Shown here: positions 43,184 through 51,525 of the stretch, one piece after another | How positions within the stretch are numbered: position 1 is the first letter of the stretch | Layout of the letters: every line of letters begins with the position of its first letter | Assembly: GCA_963787185.1 (NCBI GenBank) | Contig: CAWBCC010000009.1 | Span: 248,001 to 312,000, forward strand | Origin: JAJXZP01 sp963787185 | GTDB lineage: Bacteria > Spirochaetota > Spirochaetia > Treponematales > Rectinemataceae | Length of the DNA: 64,000 nucleotides | Direction: 5' to 3' | Translations under genes and position numbers: made by a program | The notes under the pieces: model-generated | Seen by the model: only the letters and a program-made list of their open reading frames with translations | What the model was told of the DNA's origin: nothing | Databases searched by the model: none

Positions 43184-44123
43184 TCTGTCCATCGAACTCG
43201 GTAAGGAAGCGGATCTGATCACCGAGGGCGCCGAAACGGAACTCGACAAGACGGTCATCGAGCGGCTCGGCGATCCGCTCGTGCACATCATTCGCAATTC
43301 CATCGATCACGGCATCGAATCGCCGGACGTACGCGAAAAGGCGGGCAAGCCGCGCCGCGGGAGCATCAAACTCGCGGCGAATCATTCGGGAGCGTATGTG
43401 CTCATTCAGGTTTCGGACGACGGCAAGGGGCTCGATCGAGAGGCGATCCGGAACAAAGGGATCGAGCGGGGTCTCCTTTCCTCCGCTCAGGACATTTCGG
43501 AACAAGAGCTGTATCAGCTCATTTTCGCCCCGGGATTTTCGACCGCGAAGTCCGTCACCACGGTTTCCGGTCGGGGCGTAGGCATGGACGTCGTCAAGCG
43601 CGAGATCGATTCCCTGGGCGGCTCCGTCCATCTCTCGTCGCGAGCCGGACAGGGAATGATGGTGACGCTCAAGATCCCTCTTACTCTTGCGATAATCGAA
43701 GGGCTGCTCGTCAGAATTGCCGAGGAATTCTACGTCATTCCCCTGTCGTCGGTGGACGGTTGCATCGAAATTCGTCGCGAGGAGCTGTCCGCGAAGGGAG
43801 AGCGGAGGTTATTGAGCTATCGAGAGGATCTCGTCCCCTACGTCCGTCTCCGCGAAGCTTTCGAATCGAGCGGAGAAGAGCCGGAAATCGAACAGATCGT
43901 CATCGCGACGGGTCAGGACTCCCGCGTCGGCTTCGTCGTGGATCAAGTGGTCGGCGACTATCAGACAGTGATCAAGCCCCTCGGTAGAATGTACCGCGAT
44001 GTCGAAGGTATTTCGGGCGCCACCATTCTCGGCGACGGCACGGTGGCCCTCATACTCGACGTCAATCGGCTCGCGATTTCCGCGCAGCACGAAGGCGGCC
44101 GACGTGTCGCGGAGGGAGCGTAG
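42774..44123 (+). CDS. cheA: CheA histidine kinase, C-terminal catalytic half (frameshifted)
   Basis: This +1 frame resumes with PIERGEVSPAALSEAL and carries the rest of CheA: dimerisation helices (SDKLDALVDLVGELVTLQ), the HATPase domain with N box HIIRNSIDHGI, G1 DDGKGLD and G2 SGRGVGMDVV, and the CheW-like P5 domain (LLVRIAEEFYVIPLSS). A single extra base near 42773-42781 explains the break: joining after codon 42773-42775 gives LGEI then PIERGEVS, which aligns with the second repeat LGEVLVEKHIVS without gap. A TTG at 42774 with GGAG just upstream could start a short CheA, but that is speculative. Confidence 0.85.
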   Translation: MPIERGEVSPAALSEALSSQKRLGEVLVEKHIVSKPQVESALVEQEHIKKAQQRTDSGMGSIRVASDKLDALVDLVGELVTLQARLSQTSLDIRDSSLGSISEQFERLIAQLRDNTMVMRMLPIGSTFNKFRRLVRDLSIELGKEADLITEGAETELDKTVIERLGDPLVHIIRNSIDHGIESPDVREKAGKPRRGSIKLAANHSGAYVLIQVSDDGKGLDREAIRNKGIERGLLSSAQDISEQELYQLIFAPGFSTAKSVTTVSGRGVGMDVVKREIDSLGGSVHLSSRAGQGMMVTLKIPLTLAIIEGLLVRIAEEFYVIPLSSVDGCIEIRREELSAKGERRLLSYREDLVPYVRLREAFESSGEEPEIEQIVIATGQDSRVGFVVDQVVGDYQTVIKPLGRMYRDVEGISGATILGDGTVALILDVNRLAISAQHEGGRRVAEGA

Positions 44124-44127
44124 ACCG

Positions 44128-45027
44128 GTGAACGGCGTGGAGGGCGACGCGAAGGGCGGTATCGCGAGCGGATCGACGGGCTTCGTTCCGGAGACGAGCA
44201 GTCTCTCGAACGGCGATTTCCAGAAGCTTGCGCGATATATCGAGGGCGAACTCGGCATACGTATGCCCGACAGCAAGAAAGTCATGCTCGAGTCCCGCCT
44301 GCAGAAGCGTTTGAGAAAATTCGGCTTTTCTTCCTTTGCAAAGTATGTCGAGTACGTATTCTCGCCCGAAGGGCGCGAGACCGAGCTCATCAACATGATC
44401 GACGCGGTCACTACGAACAAGACGGACTTCTTTCGGGAGGCCGATCATTTCGATTTTCTCATCGAGCGCATCGTACCCGAGGCGGAGCGGCGCTTCGGAG
44501 CGGGAGCCGTGCGCCCTTTTTCGATTTGGTCCGCCGGGTGTTCGACGGGCGAGGAACCATATTCGCTCGCGATGGTGCTCGAGGAGTACCGACTGTCGGT
44601 TCCGAGATTCCGCTACCGCATTTTCGCGAGCGATCTTTCTTCCCACGTCCTCGAAAAGGCAGTCGAGGCGGTATACGAGGAAGACAAGGTGGAAACCGTA
44701 CCGATGAGCTTCAAGAAGCGATACATGCTTCGCAGCCGGGATCGCGGTCAGGCGCTCGTGAGGATGAAGCCGGAAATACGCGCCCGGGTAAGTTTCATGC
44801 GCATCAACTTCATGGACGAATGCTACGCAGTCGACGGTGAATTCGACGTAATCTTCTGCAGAAATGTGATCATCTACTTCGAAAGAAAGGTACAGGAACT
44901 CATACTGCGCCGCCTTGCTTCTCATCTTCGGGAAGGCGGTTGGTTGGTGCTCGGACATTCCGAGACTCTAACGGGCATGGACGTCCCGCTCCGCGGGGTA
45001 GCTCCGACCATTTACTCCCGTATTTAG
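44128..45027 (+). CDS. cheR: Chemotaxis protein methyltransferase CheR
   Basis: A 299-residue MCP glutamate methyltransferase. The N-terminal CheR helical domain (FQKLARYIEGELGIRMPDSK) is followed by the SAM fold with SIWSAGCSTGEEPYSLAM near 135, FASDLSS and VIFCRNVIIYF near 245. GTG 44128 is chosen because it follows the cheA stop by 4 nt with GGGAG upstream; earlier frame extension lies inside cheA. Confidence 0.93.
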   Translation: MNGVEGDAKGGIASGSTGFVPETSSLSNGDFQKLARYIEGELGIRMPDSKKVMLESRLQKRLRKFGFSSFAKYVEYVFSPEGRETELINMIDAVTTNKTDFFREADHFDFLIERIVPEAERRFGAGAVRPFSIWSAGCSTGEEPYSLAMVLEEYRLSVPRFRYRIFASDLSSHVLEKAVEAVYEEDKVETVPMSFKKRYMLRSRDRGQALVRMKPEIRARVSFMRINFMDECYAVDGEFDVIFCRNVIIYFERKVQELILRRLASHLREGGWLVLGHSETLTGMDVPLRGVAPTIYSRI

Positions 45028-45044
45028 CGGGGAAAGCGCTTGGA

Positions 45045-46124
45045 ATGCAAAAGCCGATACGCGTGATGATTGTCGACGACTCGGCGGTCGTCCGCCAAAC
45101 GCTCAAGGAAGTGCTCGAGTCCGATCCCGCGATCATGGTGCTCGCGGTGGCCTCGGATCCGATTTTCGCCTTGAAACGACTGGAAACCGAGCGACCCGAC
45201 GTGATCATTACCGACGTCGAGATGCCGAGAATGGACGGCCTGTCCTTCCTCAAGTCGATCATGGAGCGGGATCCCATCCCCGTGGTCGTCTGTTCGAGCA
45301 AGACCGAGGAGGGATCGGACAACGCGATACGAGCCTTGGAGTACGGTGCCGTGGAGATCATCCAGAAGCCCAAACTCGGAACCAAGCAATTTTTCGAGGA
45401 ATCGAAGATGCGGATCTGCGACTCGGTGAAAGCGGCGCATCTGAGCCGGAGGATCCCGGCACGGCTTAGGTCGAATTCGATATTACCCGAGGTGGCGCCC
45501 AAGCTGACCGCCGACGTGATGCTTCCCAAACCGGATTCGCGGGTTTTCGTCGAAACGACCGAAAAGGTCGTCGTCGTCGGAGCATCCACCGGCGGAACCG
45601 AGGCGCTGCGCGAATTCCTCGAAGCCTTTCCCGAAGACGCGCCGGGTATAGTCATAGTCCAGCACATGCCGGAGCATTTTACCGCCGCCTTTGCGAAGCG
45701 TCTCGACGGCCTCTGTCGGATCAGCGTAAAGGAGGCGGAAGACAACGATACGGTCATCCGCGGCCGAGCACTCATCGCACCCGGAAACCGGCACACCCTT
45801 CTAAAGCGATCCGGCGCACGCTACTATGTCGAAGTGAAGGACGGCCCGTTGGTCTGTCGACATAGACCGAGCGTCGATGTGCTCTTCCGCTCCGCCGCGC
45901 GATACGCGAGCAAGAATGCCATAGGCGTGATAATGACCGGTATGGGCGACGATGGATCGCGAGGAATGAAGGAGATGCATGATACGGGGGCATATACCAT
46001 CGCGCAGGACGAGGCTACGTGCGTGGTGTTCGGGATGCCCAATGAGGCGATTAAACTGGGAGGAGTGGACACCGTACTGGGACTCGGTCAAATAGCGATG
46101 GACGTACAGCGAAAGGCCTTCTGA
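45045..46124 (+). CDS. cheB: Chemotaxis response regulator/methylesterase CheB
   Basis: A 359-residue CheB. Receiver domain with MIVDDSAVVRQ and the phospho-acceptor Asp in VIITDVEMPRMDG near 56; methylesterase/deamidase domain with the Ser in VVVGASTGGTEAL near 180, His in VIVQHMPEHFT and Asp in MTGMGDDGSRG near 305. It removes methyl groups from chemoreceptors, opposing CheR. ATG 45045 is 17 nt after cheR. Confidence 0.95.
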   Translation: MQKPIRVMIVDDSAVVRQTLKEVLESDPAIMVLAVASDPIFALKRLETERPDVIITDVEMPRMDGLSFLKSIMERDPIPVVVCSSKTEEGSDNAIRALEYGAVEIIQKPKLGTKQFFEESKMRICDSVKAAHLSRRIPARLRSNSILPEVAPKLTADVMLPKPDSRVFVETTEKVVVVGASTGGTEALREFLEAFPEDAPGIVIVQHMPEHFTAAFAKRLDGLCRISVKEAEDNDTVIRGRALIAPGNRHTLLKRSGARYYVEVKDGPLVCRHRPSVDVLFRSAARYASKNAIGVIMTGMGDDGSRGMKEMHDTGAYTIAQDEATCVVFGMPNEAIKLGGVDTVLGLGQIAMDVQRKAF

Positions 46125-46195
46125 TGACGGCATGAAGTTCGATTCGCTGAGATATGCGGCCCGGGAAGTGCCGCGACTGCAAGGAGGAGACGGCG

Positions 46196-46564
46196 ATGGC
46201 CAAAAAAATTCTTATTGTGGACGATTCGGCTGCGATTAGGCAGAGCATTTCTTTCATTTTGCAACAGGAGGGCTACGAAACGCTCGAGGCCAGCGACGGA
46301 ATGGAGGCGCTCACCAATCTCCAGAGCCTGGATGCCCTCGATCTCATCATCACTGACGTGAATATGCCCAATCTGGACGGCATATCTTTCATACGGCGGA
46401 CCCGCGAACTCCCGAAGTTCAAGTTCACGCCCATCATCGTGCTAACGACGGAATCTCAGGGATCGAAAATGAACGAGGGCAAGGAAGCGGGAGCCACGGG
46501 CTGGATCGTGAAACCTTTCAATGCCGACAAACTTCTCGGCATCGTAAAGAAAGTGTCCGAATGA
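46196..46564 (+). CDS. cheY: Chemotaxis response regulator CheY
   Basis: A 122-residue single receiver: ILIVDDSAAIRQ, phospho-acceptor in LIITDVNMPNLDG near 57, Thr in IIVLTTESQ and the Lys in WIVKPFNADKL. It is most similar to CheY of the ParA/TlpT-type or spirochaete group rather than E. coli. AAGGAGGA precedes ATG 46196. Confidence 0.92.
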   Translation: MAKKILIVDDSAAIRQSISFILQQEGYETLEASDGMEALTNLQSLDALDLIITDVNMPNLDGISFIRRTRELPKFKFTPIIVLTTESQGSKMNEGKEAGATGWIVKPFNADKLLGIVKKVSE

Positions 46565-46573
46565 GGTTGCGCG

Positions 46574-47056
46574 ATGAACGGTGAAGGGTTCGGTCGTTAT
46601 TTGGCCTTCGAGCTTGCCGGCGAACTTTTCGCCGTCGAGGTCGATCGGGTCGAGGTCGTTCTCGAGACGGCGACGATTACGCGCGTGCCCAAGGCGGCCG
46701 CCCACCTGCGGGGAGTCATCAATTACAGAGGCGCCGTAATTCCCGTCGCCGATTTGAGGACACGCTTGGGCAGCGATGCGAGTCCCGCGGCCGGTGCGAG
46801 CATTGTGGTGCTGAGGATACGCTTCGGTTCGGAAGACATTACGATCGGCATGCTCGCCGACGAGGTGCATGAGGTAATCGACCTGGACACATCGCGCATA
46901 AAGCGTCCTCCGCAACTCGGTTCCAAGTTGGACGACGATCTTGTGGCGGGCATCGGGCAGTATGACGGACGATTCATTGTGGTCCTCGATATCGACGCGG
47001 CCTTCAAGGTCGAAACTGCTTACCGGGCCGGCGAGCTGTCGTCGGATTCATGGTGA
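46574..47056 (+). CDS. cheW: Chemotaxis coupling protein CheW
   Basis: A 160-residue SH3-like CheW: YLAFELAGELFAVEVDRVEVVL, RVPKAAAHLRGVINYRGAVIPV and LADEVHEVIDLD are typical. It links CheA to chemoreceptors. It follows cheY after 9 bp. Confidence 0.94.
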   Translation: MNGEGFGRYLAFELAGELFAVEVDRVEVVLETATITRVPKAAAHLRGVINYRGAVIPVADLRTRLGSDASPAAGASIVVLRIRFGSEDITIGMLADEVHEVIDLDTSRIKRPPQLGSKLDDDLVAGIGQYDGRFIVVLDIDAAFKVETAYRAGELSSDSW

Positions 47057-47129
47057 AGACCCCCGAATCGCCTGCCGTCGTAATGCCGTATCTCCCTGCG
47101 CGCCGGCGCGAGGAAGGCTAGGATCCCCC

Positions 47130-49043
47130 ATGCCGGGCATAGCGATCGTCGAAGATGAATACATCGTAGCTCTCGACATACGCAGTTTCCTCGAACGTTC
47201 GGGGTATCGTGTCGCCGGCATCTTCTCGTCGGGCGAAGAACTCCTTTCGCATTACGACGAATTCGCCCCCGAGCTCATCATCATGGACATAAAGATCCGC
47301 GGCAAACTCGATGGCGTCGAGACCGCCAGTCTGATCCACGAGCGCTATCGTACGCCGGTCGTATTGCTGACCGCCTACGCCGACGACGAAACGATCGCGC
47401 GGGCAAAGCCCACCGAACCGTTCGGTTACCTTCTGAAGCCTTTCGAAGAACGAGAACTCAAGACCGCCATCGAGATGGCTCTCTACCGCGCTGCAATGGA
47501 ATCGAAGCTGCGCGAAAGCGAGGAGCGCTTCCGTAGGCTTTTCATGGAAGGCATCTCCGGCAATTTCCTGGCCGATTTCTCCGGTCGGATCATGGATGCC
47601 AACCCTGCCTTCAGGCGTCTCGTCGGCATCGGTGCGAATGATTCACTTCCCAACCTCGATACACTTTTCCCGGATCAGGCGGCCTGGGAGTCGTTTCGAC
47701 AGGGACTTGTCGCCTCCCACCGTCTCGAGCTGGCGGAGCTGTTCCTGCTGACCGCCGACGGCCACGATCTTCTCGTACTCGTCAACGCGGCCGCCGTCCT
47801 GGGCGGAAGCGGGACCGTGGTGGGTATTCAAGGCGAGTTGAGCGACACCACCGAACGGCGCAGGCTCGAGGAACGACTGCTTCAGGCTCAGAAAATGGAG
47901 GCCGTGGGCCGTCTTGCAGGAGGGATCGCGCACGACTTCAACAATATTCTCACGGCGATACTCGGCTACGCGAACCTCCTGGCGGAAGAACTTCCCGACA
48001 TCGGGGAAGCGAAGGACGACGTCGAGGGGATCCGCAGCGCCGCGGCCCGGGCCAGCAACCTCACTCGGCAGCTATTGGCTTTTTCTCGTCGGCAGCCTGT
48101 TTCGCCCAAGCGTGTCGATCTCAATTCCCTCATCCAGGATACCGAGAGAATGCTGCGCCGCCTCCTGAGCGAGAATATCACGCTTTCACTTTCGCTCGTT
48201 TCGAGAAGCTCCGTCGTCATGATCGATCCGATCCAGGTCGAGCAGATTCTTCTCAATCTTGCGGTCAACGCGCGCGATGCCATGCCTCATGGCGGTCTTC
48301 TGAGCATTCAGACGAAGAATGTGCACATCGATTCGCCCTGTGCGGTGGGGCTGGACACGCTGCCGGCCGGAAACTATGTGGTTTTGGAAGTATCCGATAC
48401 GGGACAAGGCATCGGCCCTGCGATCCGAGATCGCATCTTCGAACCATTCTTCACGACGAAGCCGAAAGATCAGGGCACGGGTCTCGGCCTTTCCACGGTC
48501 TATGGCATCGCGAAACAGTCGGGTGGGGCGATCGGCTGCGAGTCGGAGGTGGGTATCGGTTCGGTCTTTTCCGTATGGCTGCCGGCGCTCGAGACGGAAG
48601 AAGACGACAAACCTTCCGAGCTCGAGGACATACCGGAATCTTCGGCGCCGCACGCCACTATACTCTTCGTGGACGACGACGAGACTCTCAGAAATCTGGC
48701 GGTTCGGTTTCTTTCGAAAATCGGCCATCGCGTTCTGGCCGCGTCTAACGCGGGGGAAGCCCTCTTGATCGCCGAGAGTCAGGGCAAGCCGATCAACATG
48801 CTCGTCACCGATGTGGTCATGCCGTTCATGGACGGCTACACCCTGGCGAGACGCCTGCGCACGATACTGCCTTCCATGGCTGTGTTGTTCATCTCGGGAC
48901 ACCCGGAACGCTCCGTGGACCCCGACGTCGCGGGGCGCTTTCTCGCCAAGCCGTTCACCGAGGCACAGCTCGTGCAGGCCGTGCGAGCCTCTCTCGAACG
49001 AAGGTCCGGATCCGGGAGAGACGCCTTCGCTCCCGTCGATTAG
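47130..49043 (+). CDS. Hybrid histidine kinase (REC-PAS-HisKA-HATPase-REC)
   Basis: A 637-residue cytoplasmic kinase. Residues 1-120 form a receiver (IAIVEDEYIVALDIRSFL, Asp in IIMDIKIRG), about 125-255 a PAS domain, then HisKA with the H-box GGIAHDFNNILTAILG near 270, HATPase with NLAVNARDAMPHGG and DTGQGI, and a second receiver near 515-630 (TILFVDDDE, VTDVVMPFMDG, LAKPFTEAQL). There are no membrane segments. It is cotranscribed with the che operon, so the input may be a cytoplasmic or partner signal. ATG 47130 has GGAT 5 nt away. Confidence 0.9.
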   Translation: MPGIAIVEDEYIVALDIRSFLERSGYRVAGIFSSGEELLSHYDEFAPELIIMDIKIRGKLDGVETASLIHERYRTPVVLLTAYADDETIARAKPTEPFGYLLKPFEERELKTAIEMALYRAAMESKLRESEERFRRLFMEGISGNFLADFSGRIMDANPAFRRLVGIGANDSLPNLDTLFPDQAAWESFRQGLVASHRLELAELFLLTADGHDLLVLVNAAAVLGGSGTVVGIQGELSDTTERRRLEERLLQAQKMEAVGRLAGGIAHDFNNILTAILGYANLLAEELPDIGEAKDDVEGIRSAAARASNLTRQLLAFSRRQPVSPKRVDLNSLIQDTERMLRRLLSENITLSLSLVSRSSVVMIDPIQVEQILLNLAVNARDAMPHGGLLSIQTKNVHIDSPCAVGLDTLPAGNYVVLEVSDTGQGIGPAIRDRIFEPFFTTKPKDQGTGLGLSTVYGIAKQSGGAIGCESEVGIGSVFSVWLPALETEEDDKPSELEDIPESSAPHATILFVDDDETLRNLAVRFLSKIGHRVLAASNAGEALLIAESQGKPINMLVTDVVMPFMDGYTLARRLRTILPSMAVLFISGHPERSVDPDVAGRFLAKPFTEAQLVQAVRASLERRSGSGRDAFAPVD

Positions 49044-49765
49044 TCGGCGCCCGGCCGCGATAAGACGGCGCGGTACAGGCGGGCCTCTGCTTCCATCGCC
49101 ACCCCGGCGCCCAGGGAACGTTCATGTCGAGGCACGTCGACCATGAATTGGTCCACGATTCTCGCCGGACGGTCGGAGAGCGCGACTATTTGATCGGCGA
49201 GATAGACCGCCTCGTCGATATCGTGTGTCACGCAGATTACCGTGCGCCGCTCCTCCCGCCACAGTTCCAGGAAGACATCCATGAGTTCCAGCTTGGTTCT
49301 GAGATCGACCGCTTGAAATGCCTCGTCCAGGAGCAGCAGCTCGGAGGGAAAGGCGAATGCGCGGACCAGAGAGAGACGTTGCTTCATGCCGCCGGAGAGG
49401 GCGGAGGGAAGTCGATTCGCGGCGTCGGCGAGACCCGCGGCGTACATGAAACGATCGATCCGGGTCGAGGCTTCATCCCGGCTCAGCGCGCCGAGCAGGG
49501 CGAATGCCACGTTGTCTCGGGCTCGCATCCACGGGAGGAGCCGAGGTTCCTGAAATGCATAGGAGAACCGCATGCCTTCGAAGCCGATGCGCTGGCCGCT
49601 GTCCGTCGTCTTGAGGCCGGCTATGACATTGAGCAGCGTCGATTTGCCGCAACCGGATGGCCCCAGTATGACGGAAACGGACCGAGGCGGGAAGGCCAGC
49701 GAGATATCGCTCAGAACGACCTCGTCTCCATAGGAGGCGAAGATCGACTTCAGCTCATAGCCCAT
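49040..49765 (-). CDS. ABC transporter ATPase (SsuB/TauB-like)
   Basis: A 241-residue ATPase of the nitrate/sulfonate/taurine importer class: Walker A LGPSGCGKSTLLN, Q-loop FQEPRLLPW (the LLPW is typical for this class), signature LSGGMKQRLSL, Walker B LLLLDEAFQAVD and H-loop VTHDIDEAV. It overlaps the permease gene by 11 bp. Its TAA stop shares bases with the convergent kinase stop. Confidence 0.9.
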   Translation of the reverse strand: MGYELKSIFASYGDEVVLSDISLAFPPRSVSVILGPSGCGKSTLLNVIAGLKTTDSGQRIGFEGMRFSYAFQEPRLLPWMRARDNVAFALLGALSRDEASTRIDRFMYAAGLADAANRLPSALSGGMKQRLSLVRAFAFPSELLLLDEAFQAVDLRTKLELMDVFLELWREERRTVICVTHDIDEAVYLADQIVALSDRPARIVDQFMVDVPRHERSLGAGVAMEAEARLYRAVLSRPGAD

Positions 49766-50540
49766 GCCGTGCCGCTCGTTTCACCGCAATGTTGAAGAGC
49801 CATTCCGTGAGCCCGCAGAGAATGACCGAGGCAAAAGCCCAGGCGAAAACCTGCCCCGTTTCGAGCATGACGCGGGCGTTCTGCATGCCGGTGCCGAGGG
49901 CGCGAAGAGGTTGACTCAGGACCTCGCCCGCCACCACCACCTTCCACGATAATCCCAGGGCGCTTCTTGCGCCCGATAGGAGCTGGGGCGCGGCAGCCGG
50001 CAGCCTGAGATGAAAAAAGACCGCCCGCCTCGGCACGCGAAAAAGGGTGGCCATCTCGAGCAGCCGCGGATCCGCGGCTCGCGCCCCCTCCGCGGCACCT
50101 GTGGCCATTACGGGAAATGCCATCAGAAAGGCTGAAAAGATCGGCACGAATCCCGAGGGAAACCAGAGCAAAGCCAGGAGAATGAGCGCAAGTATCGGAG
50201 TCGCCCGCATGACCGTGAGAAAAGGCGCCAGAGCGGCATCGACCAGGGGCCAGACGCCGGCCGCGAGGCCCAGGGCGACTCCCACCGCCACGGAGAGGCC
50301 GAAGGAGCTGAGGCCTCGGAGAAACGTGGCAGCCAGGGCATCGAGAAACATCCTCGTCGGATATAGGGTCGTGGCGATCCCCAGCACGCGTTCCGGCGGA
50401 GGCAGAATGATCTCCTTCCCGATCAGCTCCGCCGCCGCTTTCCACGCGAGAAGGAAAAGAAGAGTCGCGGCCGAAGCGATGATCAGGCGCGAAAAGCGAG
50501 GTCGGCGAATCTCAGTCGAAAGATGCGTAAAAATCGGCAT
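49755..50540 (-). CDS. ABC transporter permease (SsuC/TauC-like)
   Basis: A 261-residue inner-membrane protein with about 6 helices: the first (LIIASAATLLFLLAWKAAAE) and a core with GLSSFGLSVAVGVALGLAAG typical of SsuC. An EAA-like loop (EGARAADPRLLEMATLFRVP) couples to the ATPase. It overlaps the binding-protein gene by 29 bp. Confidence 0.88.
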   Translation of the reverse strand: MPIFTHLSTEIRRPRFSRLIIASAATLLFLLAWKAAAELIGKEIILPPPERVLGIATTLYPTRMFLDALAATFLRGLSSFGLSVAVGVALGLAAGVWPLVDAALAPFLTVMRATPILALILLALLWFPSGFVPIFSAFLMAFPVMATGAAEGARAADPRLLEMATLFRVPRRAVFFHLRLPAAAPQLLSGARSALGLSWKVVVAGEVLSQPLRALGTGMQNARVMLETGQVFAWAFASVILCGLTEWLFNIAVKRAARHGL

Positions 50541-51480
50541 CGGGTAACTTGCCTCCCACGGAGGCCGGAGCCGTCTCGAGGAATATGGACAGGAGGGCTT
50601 CGACGGCCGGTCGAGCGTGCTGCGCCGTCACGAAGACGTAATTGGAGCGCGGAATCGCCTTCGCCGCGATCGCCGCCCGCAGACCCAGGTCATGCTTCTC
50701 GGCGAGGAGTCCCGCCTCCTTAGGATTGGCGACAACCCAGGCAATGGAGTCCGAATATGCCGAAAGAAGGGCGACTACCGCGGCGGGAAACGAAGATGCC
50801 AGGCGAGAGCTGACGATGAAGGCGGACATGGGGTATGAAGTCTGACCCGTGGCCTTGGTCCAGAGATCGCTCAGGCTGAATGGGGAGCGGAGAGAAGGGT
50901 TGGCGGCGAGCGCGAGTGTCGCGAAGGGCTCGGGAAGAACGGCGGACCGAATTTTGCCGGCGGCGAGCGCCTCGGCCGCCTCGGGATAGGGCAGCGAGTA
51001 TGATAGTCGCAGGTCGCTATCGGGATCGATTCCGGCCCGCGCGAGGAGATGTCGCAAGAGATAATCGGGCGTGGCGCCTTGCCCCGCCACGGCAATGACT
51101 TTGCCTCTGAGGTCCGCCAGCGAGGCGATGGAGGGATCGGAGGTCAAGAAGGTGGCCGTGCCGTCGCCGACGATGGCCGCCAGGCGTATCGGGATTCCGG
51201 CGGAATAAATCTTCGCCGCCACGTTGATAGGGAGCACGGCCGCGTCGTAGTCGCCGCCGATCACTTTCGCGGCCATGACATCCATGCTCGGCACGGCGAC
51301 GGTCGCGAGCTTAAGACCATCGGGCAGAGACGGGGCTGTCTCGAATAGACGGACCATTCCGATCCCCGTCGGCCCCTTGAGAGCGCCGATCGTGATCGTC
51401 CCCGGAAGGGCATGGACGGCGGCGGCGAAAGCCATCGATGCCAAGCAGAGAAGAGGTATCTTGATCCGAGCGGATTTCAT
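50512..51480 (-). CDS. ABC transporter periplasmic substrate-binding protein (SsuA/NMT1-like)
   Basis: A 322-residue exported protein: signal peptide IPLLCLASMAFAAAVHA, then a two-lobed binding fold with ITIGALKGPTGIGMVRL, DYDAAVLPINVAAKI and KVIAVAGQGATPDYLLRHLL, as in sulfonate, nitrate and thiamine-precursor binders. The substrate is not resolved. GGAGG lies 6 nt before ATG 51480. It is the first gene of the importer operon. Confidence 0.87.
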   Translation of the reverse strand: MKSARIKIPLLCLASMAFAAAVHALPGTITIGALKGPTGIGMVRLFETAPSLPDGLKLATVAVPSMDVMAAKVIGGDYDAAVLPINVAAKIYSAGIPIRLAAIVGDGTATFLTSDPSIASLADLRGKVIAVAGQGATPDYLLRHLLARAGIDPDSDLRLSYSLPYPEAAEALAAGKIRSAVLPEPFATLALAANPSLRSPFSLSDLWTKATGQTSYPMSAFIVSSRLASSFPAAVVALLSAYSDSIAWVVANPKEAGLLAEKHDLGLRAAIAAKAIPRSNYVFVTAQHARPAVEALLSIFLETAPASVGGKLPDADFYASFD

Positions 51481-51497
51481 GCAAAACCTCCATGCGG

Positions 51498-51503
51498 ACT
51501 ATA
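51498..51503 (-). promoter_or_regulatory. -10 box of the ABC importer operon
   Basis: TATAGT on the minus strand, 17 nt before ATG 51480, with GGAGG between. No convincing -35 is seen 16-18 nt upstream, inside the start of the divergent gene. Confidence 0.35.
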
Positions 51504-51513
51504 GCTGAATCGC

Positions 51514-51519
51514 TATACT
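51514..51519 (+). promoter_or_regulatory. -10 box of the mcsA-mcsB/clpC operon, 6 nt before the ATG
   Basis: TATACT at 51514-51519 is followed by only TTTACC before ATG 51526, and there is no ribosome binding site. If used, transcription starts at or next to the ATG, giving a leaderless mRNA. No -35 consensus is apparent. Confidence 0.35.
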
Positions 51520-51525
51520 TTTACC

